Assembly (NCBI GenBank): GCA_963802215.1
Contig: CAWDHQ010000001.1
Coordinates: 1,612,001 to 1,676,000 of the forward strand
Origin: SHZI01 sp963802215
GTDB lineage: Bacteria > Pseudomonadota > Gammaproteobacteria > Steroidobacterales > GCA-2729495
Reading direction: 5' to 3'
Length of the DNA: 64,000 nt
Within the stretch, counting starts at the first letter, position 1. The number at the start of each line of letters is the position of its first letter. Position numbers and translations under genes: made by a program. The notes beneath the pieces are model-generated. The model did no database searches. It was not told the DNA's origin and saw only the letters and a list, made by a program, of their open reading frames with translations. Shown here one piece after another: positions 49,345 through 58,800 of the stretch.

Positions 49345-50691
49345 ATGACACCCGAGCCCGATCTCACCCTGTCCAGGGAAGACCTTTACGAGCTGGTCTG
49401 GTCCAAACCCATGGTCGAGTTGGCCAAGGACCTCGGCCTATCGGATGTGGCCCTGGCCAAGCGCTGCCGCAAACTCGGCGTCCCCGTTCCCGGACGCGGG
49501 TACTGGGCCCGGGTCGCCTCGGGCCAAGACCCCCACCGACCGAAATTGCCGAAACCGGACGTTCCAACCCACGACAGTGCCCTGGTCTTCGCCCCCATAG
49601 AGGAGTCACCGCCCCCAGACGTGGAGGATCCAACTCCCGAGGCAGACGCCGTCCGGGCCCAAATCAATGGCATCGCCATAACGGTTCCCCCTGGCCTGGA
49701 ATCCGCCTCCCCGCCCGTTCAACGCCTGGCCCATCGCCTCAAGGTCATCCCCGCCAAGGACATTGCCTGGGCCCGCCGGTCCGACAGGCAGGGACCGATC
49801 CCTCAGATTGCCGTGAGTGATGCCCAATCCGAGCGCGCGCTTCGAATCGTCGACGCCGTGTTGCGCGGCGCTGAGGTCCTGGGCTGGCCGTTCGAGGCCG
49901 TAAAGCCGAAGGACACGGGCCACCACCGCCGGTCCGTGGAACCACCTGAGCCCTTGCCACCGGGCGCCATCACGGTCGACGGGGAACCGCTCGCCATCCG
50001 GATCGATGAACCCCAGCGGCGCCGAGCCCACGTCCCGACCGCGGACGAGGTTCGGCGTAAGCAGCGCGAGGCGTGGGTCCATATACCCGCCTGGGATTTC
50101 GACTGGTCGGGCAACCTCCACCTCCAGATTCACGAACCCGACTCTCGATACGCCCAACGCACTTTCAAGGACGGGAAGCGCCGCCGGCTCGAGGATCAGG
50201 TCCGCGATGTCTTGCACGGGCTGCATGACATGGCGCTACACGCCAAAGCGCGCCGGAAAGGACATGAGCAGCGGGAACGGGAGCGCCGGCAGGAAGAGCG
50301 CCTGGCGTGGGAGCGGTCGGAACGGCGTGACGCCGAACTGAAGTTGATCAACGAGCTGGAACGCCAGGCCGGTGCGTGGTTTCGGGCCCGACTGCTGCAC
50401 CGCTATGTTCGCGCCGCCCGCCGCGCCTTGGGTCAGACCCACATTGAAGCCAAGCGGGGCGACGATCCCGTCGATTTCTTCGCCTGGGCCGAGGGCTACG
50501 TGAATCAGCTCGATCCCCTTCATCCGGCAGCCCGGAATACAGATCTACTCGGGGGGCGCGCCCACTGGGAAGCCGATCAGGCCGTTCAGAAGGGTCTGGC
50601 GCGGCTGGCGGGATTTGAAGGGCAGACGGCGTGGAAGATTGTTGGCCAGATGGACAGCGGCAGAGACGCTGATTGGGAAGACGATGAGTAG
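49345..50691 (+). CDS. HTH-type island protein, unknown function
   Basis: This 448-residue protein starts at ATG 49345 after AAGGAG. The N-terminal 'SREDLYELVWSKPMVELAKDLGLSDVALAKRCRKLGVPVPGRGYWARVASG' is a helix-turn-helix-like unit seen in a family of island-borne proteins. A Pro-rich linker, a basic central region ('RRKQREAWVHIPAWDFDWSGNLHLQIHE') and a long coiled coil ('RRKGHEQRERERRQEERLAWERSERRDAELKLINELE') follow. No enzyme motif is visible. Such proteins are common on plasmids and genomic islands, often near defence genes, and may bind DNA. Confidence 0.7.
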   Translation: MTPEPDLTLSREDLYELVWSKPMVELAKDLGLSDVALAKRCRKLGVPVPGRGYWARVASGQDPHRPKLPKPDVPTHDSALVFAPIEESPPPDVEDPTPEADAVRAQINGIAITVPPGLESASPPVQRLAHRLKVIPAKDIAWARRSDRQGPIPQIAVSDAQSERALRIVDAVLRGAEVLGWPFEAVKPKDTGHHRRSVEPPEPLPPGAITVDGEPLAIRIDEPQRRRAHVPTADEVRRKQREAWVHIPAWDFDWSGNLHLQIHEPDSRYAQRTFKDGKRRRLEDQVRDVLHGLHDMALHAKARRKGHEQRERERRQEERLAWERSERRDAELKLINELERQAGAWFRARLLHRYVRAARRALGQTHIEAKRGDDPVDFFAWAEGYVNQLDPLHPAARNTDLLGGRAHWEADQAVQKGLARLAGFEGQTAWKIVGQMDSGRDADWEDDE

Positions 50692-50838
50692 TGCGCTGAA
50701 GGCCAGCAGGTCCGCTACAATATTCTAGCTGGATGGCATGTATACATGCTCACCACGGCCGCAGATGGTACCTAGATCAGCTTTGATACCGTCGCCGAAC
50801 AGCTCCTGGGCAAGAGGATAAACTGCCCGCCCCGGCGA

Positions 50839-51861
50839 CTAGGACTGGAAGCACGCCTCCAATAAATCCCCGAACCCATTGCCCCAGTCCGATACCGGCA
50901 CACTAAATACGCCCCTCCTAAGCAAGTGCGACTTCATCAAACCGTGCACGTCACAAGTCTTCGTTCGTACCCAGTAGTGACGACGTAATGCGCGATTTGC
51001 CGCCCGGCGAGCCTTCCGTGGCGCCTTGCCCCGAAGTGTGAATTCAGACAGCTTGTCCCTCTGAACCTCCGAAGCATAGTTCCCCAACCATCGCATCAAA
51101 TTAATATCGTGCATCGACATACCAATAAACACACAGTGACTCTCGTGAAGAGCTGAGCCCACGACGCGATTGGCAAACGATGTCGGACTTGCGACGGAGT
51201 CCCAGTACTGAAGGTCTGTAAACACGAGCGTATCCGGCGCCTCACGAACCGCATTATCGTGGCGTGGGAGATATCCGTGCACGTGATAAATCGGAATGGG
51301 CGAACGCCCATTCGCGCACTCGTCTCGTCGAGGATGGTAGCTCGCCCGAGATACCGGCCAAACAACCGGCTTTACATGGTGGTCGTGCCCCACATTGGCA
51401 AACCGCTCAAGAAGATCGTCAGCATTAAAGGAGATGACTCTCGCAATGCGCCTGTGCTCTCTCCGTTGGTCATCTCGCAATGCGTCAACTACGTACCGCA
51501 AAGAACCCACAGGCTTCGACAAACTGGCCTCTCGATATATCTCGGTCCGAATTGTATTTAAAAGCGCTCGCCTTCCTGTACTCACTGGATCTATTTCGCT
51601 TCTTGACGTTGGCTGCAGGTACTCCTCCAAACTCTCCAGAACGATCTGAAATGCCATCGGATGTGGCAGACCCGATCCCGGGCTATTAAGCCAGGACGGC
51701 AGAGATGCGCTTCCACGAACACTCTCCCAAACTCGCATGACAAGGTCACGCCATGTTGGAATTCCGGCAGATATGGACACTCCCGCCCCCACCACCAACG
51801 TGACGTTTCCGCCACGGCATTCCCGCACAAGTTGCCCAGCCAGACCCGGCAGTGATGTCAT
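50839..51861 (-). CDS. SIR2-domain protein (candidate NADase defence effector)
   Basis: This 340-residue protein has the SIR2 core 'VTLVVGAGVSISAGIPTWRDLV' (GAG and SxGxPxW), 'RVISFNADDLLERF', 'PIPIYHVHGYLPRHD' (the catalytic HG) and 'HCVFIGMSMHDINLMRWLGNY'. No zinc-binding cysteines are seen, as in the NAD-cleaving SIR2 proteins of Thoeris, DSR and other phage-defence systems rather than in deacetylases. The gene is AT-richer than its neighbours. A downstream C-terminal part ('ANRALRRHYWVRTKTCDVHGLMKSHLLRRG') is basic. It may act with the Schlafen-like gene upstream on the same strand, 430 bp away. Confidence 0.85.
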   Translation of the reverse strand: MTSLPGLAGQLVRECRGGNVTLVVGAGVSISAGIPTWRDLVMRVWESVRGSASLPSWLNSPGSGLPHPMAFQIVLESLEEYLQPTSRSEIDPVSTGRRALLNTIRTEIYREASLSKPVGSLRYVVDALRDDQRREHRRIARVISFNADDLLERFANVGHDHHVKPVVWPVSRASYHPRRDECANGRSPIPIYHVHGYLPRHDNAVREAPDTLVFTDLQYWDSVASPTSFANRVVGSALHESHCVFIGMSMHDINLMRWLGNYASEVQRDKLSEFTLRGKAPRKARRAANRALRRHYWVRTKTCDVHGLMKSHLLRRGVFSVPVSDWGNGFGDLLEACFQS

Positions 51862-52291
51862 ATTGGAGTTAACCCGTTTCTGTGGACGTTTCTTTGCGTT
51901 TGCTACTCAAGCGGCCTTGGGCGCTGCGCGGCACCTCTCAGGAAAGCTCTTCCTGTGTCCGTCCGGCAAAGACCAAGTCAACCAGTTGTTACTCGAACTC
52001 GACGCGTACGGCTCTGGCATCGTCGGCTCCTTCCGCCATGGGACTCGGTAGCAGGGGTTCCCTACACAAGCGTGGATATCTCGCAAAGCTCAGAGAGAAG
52101 CCAGCCACCGCCATCTCTACTTTTACAACTCGCGATATGCAATCTTAGACCTGAGGAGCAGGGAATCCGTCTCTGACTACAGCGAATCCTTTAGGTGCAT
52201 CACGCGCCAGATTCTGGGCCCTGAATCAACACCGAATGGAGGACCCGGGCCGTTCTAGGTCGCTGGACAACATTCAGCGAGGGCGACCTTT
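51862..52291. other. 430-bp gap between the SIR2 and Schlafen-like genes, nothing recognised
   Basis: No plausible gene was seen. Short plus-strand open frames here (for example 51882-52148) lack a family match and a good ribosome site. The gap begins with a 24-bp motif (51864-51887, tggagttaacccg...) that recurs at 60371-60394, possibly an insertion-sequence end. A small RNA or a decayed gene could fill the space. Confidence 0.4.
51864..51887. repeat. 24-bp dispersed motif, copy 1
   Basis: The motif starts tggagttaacccg and ends tggac, matching 60371-60394 at 21 of 24 bases in the same orientation. Copy 2 cuts a gene fragment exactly, so this may be a transposon end or recombination site. 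Confidence 0.5.
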
Positions 52292-54532
52292 CTATCCGGG
52301 TGCCGGATCACCATCCGATCCCGATTGTGACGCCCCTGTCACTGCGCGCCTTGCCAGGAATTCTGCGAGCGCTCGACCCTCGAGCAGCTTGTTTTTTGGC
52401 CCGGTTCTCACAACGAGCTGCTCTGTGCTGTTCTTTCCGGGGTGAAACCATACGTAGTCCGGAGCCGCGGCGCGACAGTGGATATAAATCAGTCGCTCAC
52501 CTCGACTAACCGGCTCCGTATAAGTCACGTATGCATGCGCATTCGGTCCAATAACCGTATCGATTCGCTCCCGCATGAACCGTTGGCGCTTGTCGGCGCT
52601 GTCGAAGCCATCACGCTCCAAACCTCGGATCGTGCCATCATCGGCCACACCGATGAGCAGATGCCCGCCGTCGGCATTTAGGAATGCGGCAATGGCCTTG
52701 AGCCATTGCAATGAGATCATGCGCTCGTCGCTCTTCTCGATCGCATTGCGTTGTACGTCGAACCGGATTGTTTCTTTGAACTCGACGGTATGGCTTTCCC
52801 CCTGAGTCACCAACCGGCCCACGGAGACGCGCTTGCTCCGCATTATCGGAGATCTACTGGGCAGGTACGATAGGAGGCGCTCTGCCGCGGTCACCTGCCT
52901 ATCGGCCTTGGCCCGTGCCACCAGGAACCTCAGAGCCTTTTCAACTCGCTCCCGGCCTTTCAGACCCAGTCCGATGGGCACCAATGCGAGCAATTCACCA
53001 AAATCGCGGTTATCGGACGAATAAAGCACACCATCAACTTCCAGCAGCCCCTCCGCACCTGCCGTTACGACCCCCGGTATCTGACTCGGATTGCGCTTCA
53101 ACCAGCACCTGCCTCTGAAGGTGCCGCCGGTTCGATAACCCACTGCGAAGATTAAGAAGGCGACCAAGCTACTGGCCAACTCCGATTCGCCGCGCATCAC
53201 AGCGCAGTCTATAGCGTAGCGGTACCGCTCAACGAACCCCTGAGCGTCAAACTGGTCGTACGAAAGAAAATCATTACTGAGATCTTCGCGACTACTGACG
53301 AGGTTCTCAGCGTGCGACTTGGGGTGAACGGCCAGTGACTCCAGAACCTGATCCAACTGCTTCGTAGTTAGCCCATGAGCCAAAAAGCTCTCTACACCAC
53401 TTCTTTGAGCAAAGCGGCGCGGCGGCGCCAGGACGTCGCCACCCCCCAGACTATCCGCCAGGATACCCAACATCCCGGGTTCGATGACTTCCATCTCTCG
53501 ATTGCGTTGAATGGCCATCGACCGCATCAGTCCCGCCATGCCTTCCCAATGACCGATTTCCACCAGGCGATCAAGGATTCGCTTGGTGGTCGCCAGAGAC
53601 AGCGAAGCCATGGAGTCCGCCTCCACTGAGGCGATCGCACCAAGGACCACAAAGACAAAATAATGCTCGTCGGGCCGCGCCTCGGCGTCAGCGTCTCCAC
53701 CAATGCGCTTCGCCGCTCGGGCCAGCGAATCAAGATTTCGAGGAGACAAACAGTAGGAAAGAGATCCCTCTGGTTCAAGATCACAGTCCAGAAAGTCGTC
53801 GTACTCTGTGGCAACAAGGAAGTGGAACAGGGAAGACACCAAACCGTCGCTCAGCGCTCGGCGCATGATGTACAACGTCAGCATTTCCCGACCGCGGCAC
53901 GTTTGCGCACCGTACATTCCATCGGGGGGTGTTGAACACTCCTCGATCTTGCCGTCTGCAATCATTCTTAGCACTTTGACTAAGCGGGGCTCGAGTTCGG
54001 CAGCGGCCCACTCGAGAAGTTCGTCTGTCAGCCAGCGATTGGCCTTTCCGATTCCGAAAGACGTTAAGTCCGCGCCGTCATATCTACCTGCATCGACAAG
54101 CGGATAGCGGTCTTGCACAGGGAAACGCGCCCGACCCGCTCTGGCTATGAACAACGCTGGATCGTCATCGCCGAATATCGCCTGCAACGGCACTAAGTAG
54201 GGGTAGGCCGCCGAAAAGTCGCCATACAACTCCCGCGCCTGTTGCCCCAAGGGGCTTACCAGTCTCGGGATACTGCTGGGCGGAAATCGCAGCTTATCTG
54301 GCAGCGGTAGCAGTTCCGTAGCACCCGGCTGCAACGGTCGAGTGGCATCATCGACCGCAATAAGGAATTCGATGAGGTCATCATAGGTCTGACTCGAGCG
54401 TATCGCGCGATTCTGAGTTTTCCAATATTCGCGCAGGGCCCCTGCTGAGGCTCCAGTCGCCGCTCGCACACAACACTCTGCAAGGAAATCACCCAGCGGC
54501 AGCATCTGAGTGAACGCAACGACGTTACCCAT
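52292..54532 (-). CDS. Large protein with C-terminal Schlafen/AlbA_2 domain
   Basis: This protein of 746 residues starts at ATG 54532; a GTG at 54535 is an alternative. The last ~150 residues are a Schlafen-like AlbA_2 domain: 'GESHTVEFKETIRFDVQRN' (E/K core), 'AIAAFLNADGGHLLIGVADDGTIRGLERDGF' (DGG/GV.D.G) and 'IYIHCRAAAPDYVWFHPG'. The first ~560 residues are helical and unassigned, with several Cys and Trp; 'AQTCRGREMLTLYIMRRAL' and 'YDQFDAQGFVERYRYAIDC' are typical stretches. AlbA_2 domains act as RNases or DNA/RNA binders in defence. The gene is AT-rich relative to the region. It is convergent with none of its neighbours; the SIR2 gene follows on the same strand. Confidence 0.8.
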   Translation of the reverse strand: MGNVVAFTQMLPLGDFLAECCVRAATGASAGALREYWKTQNRAIRSSQTYDDLIEFLIAVDDATRPLQPGATELLPLPDKLRFPPSSIPRLVSPLGQQARELYGDFSAAYPYLVPLQAIFGDDDPALFIARAGRARFPVQDRYPLVDAGRYDGADLTSFGIGKANRWLTDELLEWAAAELEPRLVKVLRMIADGKIEECSTPPDGMYGAQTCRGREMLTLYIMRRALSDGLVSSLFHFLVATEYDDFLDCDLEPEGSLSYCLSPRNLDSLARAAKRIGGDADAEARPDEHYFVFVVLGAIASVEADSMASLSLATTKRILDRLVEIGHWEGMAGLMRSMAIQRNREMEVIEPGMLGILADSLGGGDVLAPPRRFAQRSGVESFLAHGLTTKQLDQVLESLAVHPKSHAENLVSSREDLSNDFLSYDQFDAQGFVERYRYAIDCAVMRGESELASSLVAFLIFAVGYRTGGTFRGRCWLKRNPSQIPGVVTAGAEGLLEVDGVLYSSDNRDFGELLALVPIGLGLKGRERVEKALRFLVARAKADRQVTAAERLLSYLPSRSPIMRSKRVSVGRLVTQGESHTVEFKETIRFDVQRNAIEKSDERMISLQWLKAIAAFLNADGGHLLIGVADDGTIRGLERDGFDSADKRQRFMRERIDTVIGPNAHAYVTYTEPVSRGERLIYIHCRAAAPDYVWFHPGKNSTEQLVVRTGPKNKLLEGRALAEFLARRAVTGASQSGSDGDPAPG

Positions 54533-54674
54533 CACCTGGTCACCTCAGCCAATGTGCATCTCCAATGCTTTACGCCCCTTCGACGGCCAGCGCTAACAGA
54601 ATGAGAATATTCATTGCACTACTCCGACACCAGGTATCCAGCCACTAAGATCGACCATATGCGCTCTCCAGGCA

Positions 54675-54968
54675 TCAATCCGGGTTCTCCCGAATCGTCC
54701 CGTCGAACTCCCCCTTCTCGTCGTAGGTCCGCCAGGAGCCGTCCTTCTGCCGGTCGGCGTAGCCCTTGTATTGGCCATTCTTGTCGTAGAAGCGGAGGTT
54801 GCCCTCCTCGTCTTCGCGGGAGATGCCCTCGAAGCGGCCGGAATCGTCGTAGCGGCGGTAGGTCTTGGGAGGGTCCTTGGCGAGGGCGACGGAGGTGAGG
54901 CCGTCGAGGCCCAGGATCATGAGTGCAGCGATGGTCGCTGTAGCAAGTACGTGTCTGGACGGTCGCAT
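54675..54968 (-). CDS. Small exported protein with YD/DG repeats
   Basis: This 97-residue protein has a signal peptide (ATATIAALMILGLDGLTSVALA). The mature part has three related units of about 20 residues: 'YRRYDDSGRFEGISREDEEG', 'LRFYDKNGQYKGYADRQKDG' and 'WRTYDEKGEFDGTIRENPD'. This regular 'YD..G...G' beat suggests a small beta-repeat envelope protein. AGAGGAG precedes the ATG. A truncated relative lies at 60241-60370. Function unknown. Confidence 0.75.
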   Translation of the reverse strand: MRPSRHVLATATIAALMILGLDGLTSVALAKDPPKTYRRYDDSGRFEGISREDEEGNLRFYDKNGQYKGYADRQKDGSWRTYDEKGEFDGTIRENPD

Positions 54969-55009
54969 ACTGATCTCCTCTGAATCAGGTCACATCGGAC
55001 AGATTGGAG

Positions 55010-55681
55010 CTACTCCACCACCGGATAACACGCATCCCCCCAAAGCGTCTCCGGGTGGTCCAGCATGATCTCGATGACCACCGGCACCAGCCGGCCCATG
55101 AGCGCCGTGCAGTCGCGGATCTGGTCCCGGTTGACGGAGCTGTTCCAGGTGGCGCCGCCATGCATCAGCTGGTTCCGCAAGGTGTAGATGCGCGAGAGCG
55201 CGACTCCGAGCACGGTCACGGTATCCCGGCTGGCGAGAGCGGCCTTGGCCACCCGCTTCGCGTCCTCGAAGCGGCGCTTCCACTCGTCCTCCGGCAGGGC
55301 GCCGTTATGGAAGTTCCAGAAGTCCTGGAACACGTAGGGGTTGTCGAGCAGCACCCGGATACTGCTGGGAAAAGCTTCCCACACCAGTCCATCGAGCCGC
55401 CCCCGGGTGCCGTCCAGGTCCACGAGCTTCTGGAGGAAGGCGCGGAAGGTGCGCTGCTCGTCCAGCCGGTAGCGCTCGTCGATGACCGTTGCGTAGGCGG
55501 CGTTGAACGCGATCCAGAGGAAGATGAACTCGCCGTCCCTGTCGTCCTGCCCCGCTTGCAGCTCGGCCCGGTGCAGCCAGCTGATAGCCCGATGGACGCG
55601 GAGGGCCAGGTTGGGCGGGTGCGCGTGGCGTTCGGCGCGTTGGCGGGATTTGAGGTGGTCGTAGCTCGTGGCCGCGCTCAT
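55010..55681 (-). CDS. HEPN-like domain protein (candidate RNase)
   Basis: This 223-residue protein is helical. It has 'RVHRAISWLHRAELQAGQDDRDGEFIFLWIAFNAAY' and, near the end, 'RIYTLRNQLMHGGATWNSS', whose R-N-x3-H pattern (RNQLMH) matches the HEPN RNase active site. HEPN proteins cut RNA in many defence and toxin systems. It lies between the small exported protein and the HIT-helicase gene, on the opposite strand to the latter. No nucleotidyltransferase partner is adjacent. Confidence 0.7.
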   Translation of the reverse strand: MSAATSYDHLKSRQRAERHAHPPNLALRVHRAISWLHRAELQAGQDDRDGEFIFLWIAFNAAYATVIDERYRLDEQRTFRAFLQKLVDLDGTRGRLDGLVWEAFPSSIRVLLDNPYVFQDFWNFHNGALPEDEWKRRFEDAKRVAKAALASRDTVTVLGVALSRIYTLRNQLMHGGATWNSSVNRDQIRDCTALMGRLVPVVIEIMLDHPETLWGDACYPVVE

Positions 55682-55877
55682 CAGAGATTACTGCCTCAGG
55701 ATTCCGTCCGTGACCGGCCGCTTTGAAATGTGCATGTATCGACCCTCGTAAGCGGTGCTCACCACCAGGGTACCTACCCTAGCGGGAAGCTCGAGTATTG
55801 GGAATCCGGCATTTGCACGTTACGTCAAAGCAAAGCACCATAGAAATCCCAGATCACCTCTTGGCAGTCAGGTACCG

Positions 55878-58800
55878 ATGACCCAATCTCAGTGCCCCTT
55901 CTGCCACCCCCGCCACGATTCAGTCATTTTCTCCGACGACCAGGTCATTGGCCTGTGGGATAACTTCCCCGCCTCCCCTGGCCACGCACTGTTGGTTCCC
56001 AGACTCCATGTTCCCGACTGGTTTAGCGCGACTGGCGAATTGCAAGCCGCCCTCACCCGGGCAATCCAGATCGCCAAGGCCGAGATCGAGAAGACCCACC
56101 GCCCCGATGGCTACAACATTGGGCTGAACGTCGGTGCGGCAGCCGGCCAGACTGTCTTCCACTTGCACTTGCACGTCATCCCCCGCTATGCGGGGGACGT
56201 GGCCGACCCGCGGGGAGGGGTTCGCCACGCGATCCCCCACAAGGCCAACTACCTTCGCGCTGAGGACAGCCCGCCGCCGCCCTACTTATCCCAGTTGCCC
56301 CACGGCAGGGCGGTGGTAACTGGCGGCGCAGAGGATCCACTGCTCCCCCACCTGATAGCCCACCTAAATCACGCCACCGCCGTGGACATCGCGGTGGCTT
56401 TCACCATGAATAGTGGCGCGGGCATCCTCGCACCGTACCTGGAGGACGTGCTGGCCCGTGGGGGGCGAGTGCGCTTCCTCACGGGCGACTACCTGGGGGT
56501 TAGTGATCCGGATGCCCTGCTCCGACTCATGGATCTGCCGGGCGACCTGCAATTGCGAGTGTTTGAAAGCGCCGGCACGAGCTTTCACCCCAAGACCTAC
56601 ATAGTGCGACACGGCGCTGGCGGTACCGCCTTCGTTGGCAGCTCGAACTTGAGCCGCACCGCCCTTAAAGAAGGTGTGGAGTGGAACTACCGGGTAATTC
56701 CTGCCCGGGACCACACGGGCTTTGGCGACGTCATGGACGGCTTCGAAAAGCTGTTCGTCCACCCCAACGTTCAGCCCCTGGATGCCACCTGGGTCGAAGG
56801 CTATCGCCGGCGTCGGGCACCACTACCGACCTTCCCGGCGGGCGTCGCCCCCGAACTTCCTCCGGCGGTACCCCTCCCCCACGAAGTCCAACGCGAAGCC
56901 CTCTTCGCACTCCAGGAGATTCGCGCCCAGGGTGGCTCGGCGGGCCTGGTCGTCCTGGCCACGGGTCTCGGCAAGACCTGGCTGAGTGCCTTCGACAGCC
57001 AGGGCCCCGACTTCAATCGCATCCTGTTCGTTGCCCACCGGGAGGAGATCCTGGGCCAGGCGATGAAGACCTTCAGGACCATTCGGCCCTCGGCTGTTCT
57101 AGGGCTGTATACCGGTACCGACAAGACACCCGGTGCCGACGTGCTGTTTGCTTCGATCCAGACCCTGAGCAGAACCACGCACCTGGAGCGGTTCGATCCG
57201 CAGCAGTTTGACTACATCATCGTGGACGAGTTTCACCACGCTGCCGCCCGCACGTACCGACGCCTGATCGAGTACTTCCAGCCGAAGTTCCTGCTCGGTC
57301 TCACCGCCACGCCCGAGCGAACCGATGGCGGCGATCTGTTGGCTCTCTGCGGCGAGACTGTGATTTATCGCTGTGATATGGCCGACGGGATTCGCCGGGG
57401 CCTTCTGTCACCGTTCGCCTACTTTGGCGTGCCGGATCACGTGGACTACGAGCACATCACCTGGCGAGGTCACCGCTTTGACGAAGAAGAGCTCACCAGG
57501 GCCTGGGCGACCCAAGTGCGGGCCGAGAACATCCTGGAACAATTTCGCCAGCGGGCTGGTACCAGAACCCTCGGCTTCTGTGTATCCCAACGACACGCCG
57601 ACTTCATGGCGAGCTACTTTCGCGACCATGGCCTACGGGCTGTGGCCGTGCACGCCGGCCCGCAGAGCGCTCCCCGGGCGCACTCGCTGGACCAGCTGAA
57701 CAATGGCGAACTGGACATCCTCTTCGCTGTGGACATGTTCAATGAGGGCGTAGACCTTCCCCAGGTGGACACGGTGATGATGCTGCGGCCAACGGAGTCC
57801 CAGATCCTGTGGCTACAGCAGTTCGGGCGAGGCCTGCGGTGGCAGGCGGGTAAGCAGCTCATAGTCATTGATTACATCGGCAACCACCGATCCTTTCTCC
57901 TCAAGCCCCGAACGCTATTGCAGCTCGGCTCGGATCCCGCGGAGATCTCTCGGGCTCTGGCCAGCCTGGCCTCTGGCAACTACGAGCTACCGCCCGGCTG
58001 CTCCGTCACCTACGACCTGGAGGCCAAGAACATTCTCCTGGCGCTTCTGCAAAGTTCCCCGCCCGGCGAGCGGCTGCGTGCTTATTACCTCGAGTTTCGC
58101 GATACCCACGGCGTCAGGCCGACCGCTCTCGAGGCTTTCCACGACGGGTACGACCCCAGATCTGTCCGCCCGGCGCATGCGTCGTGGTTAAGCTTCGTGC
58201 GGACCATGGGTGATCTCTCAGATGCCCAGATAGCCTTGTACGAACGCCTGAGCAGTTTCTTTGCAGAATTCGACAAGACGCCGATGAGTAAGAGCTACAA
58301 GATGATCGTGCTGCTTGCCATGTTGGCTGAGAATGCGCTGCCCGGGGCGATCTCCATCGAGGTACTAATGCGCCGCTTTGTAGAGATCGCCCGGCGCTAT
58401 GCACAGGTGCGGACGGAGGTGGGGGCGGATCTGGCCGACGCGGTCGCCCTACGCACCCTGCTGGAGAAGAATCCCATTGAGGCCTGGACTAAGGGGCAGG
58501 GAATGGGCGGAACGTCGTACTTCACGTACGACAAGAATAGCTTCTCGACCACCTTCAGCGTTCCACCCGAACACCGGGAGGCTGCCCATGACTTGCTTCG
58601 AGAGGTGATCGAGTGGCGGCTCGCCGACTACCTACGTCGCGCTGCCCTGACCAAGGGAGCGGACCGGATTGTTTGTCGCGTGGGATTCACTGATGGGCAA
58701 CCTGCACTGCTTTTGCCGCCTCGGAATCGGACGGCCGGCATTCCTGAGGGCTGGGTGGATATTGAGGTCGACGGCAGTCCGCATCTGGCGACTTTCGAAA

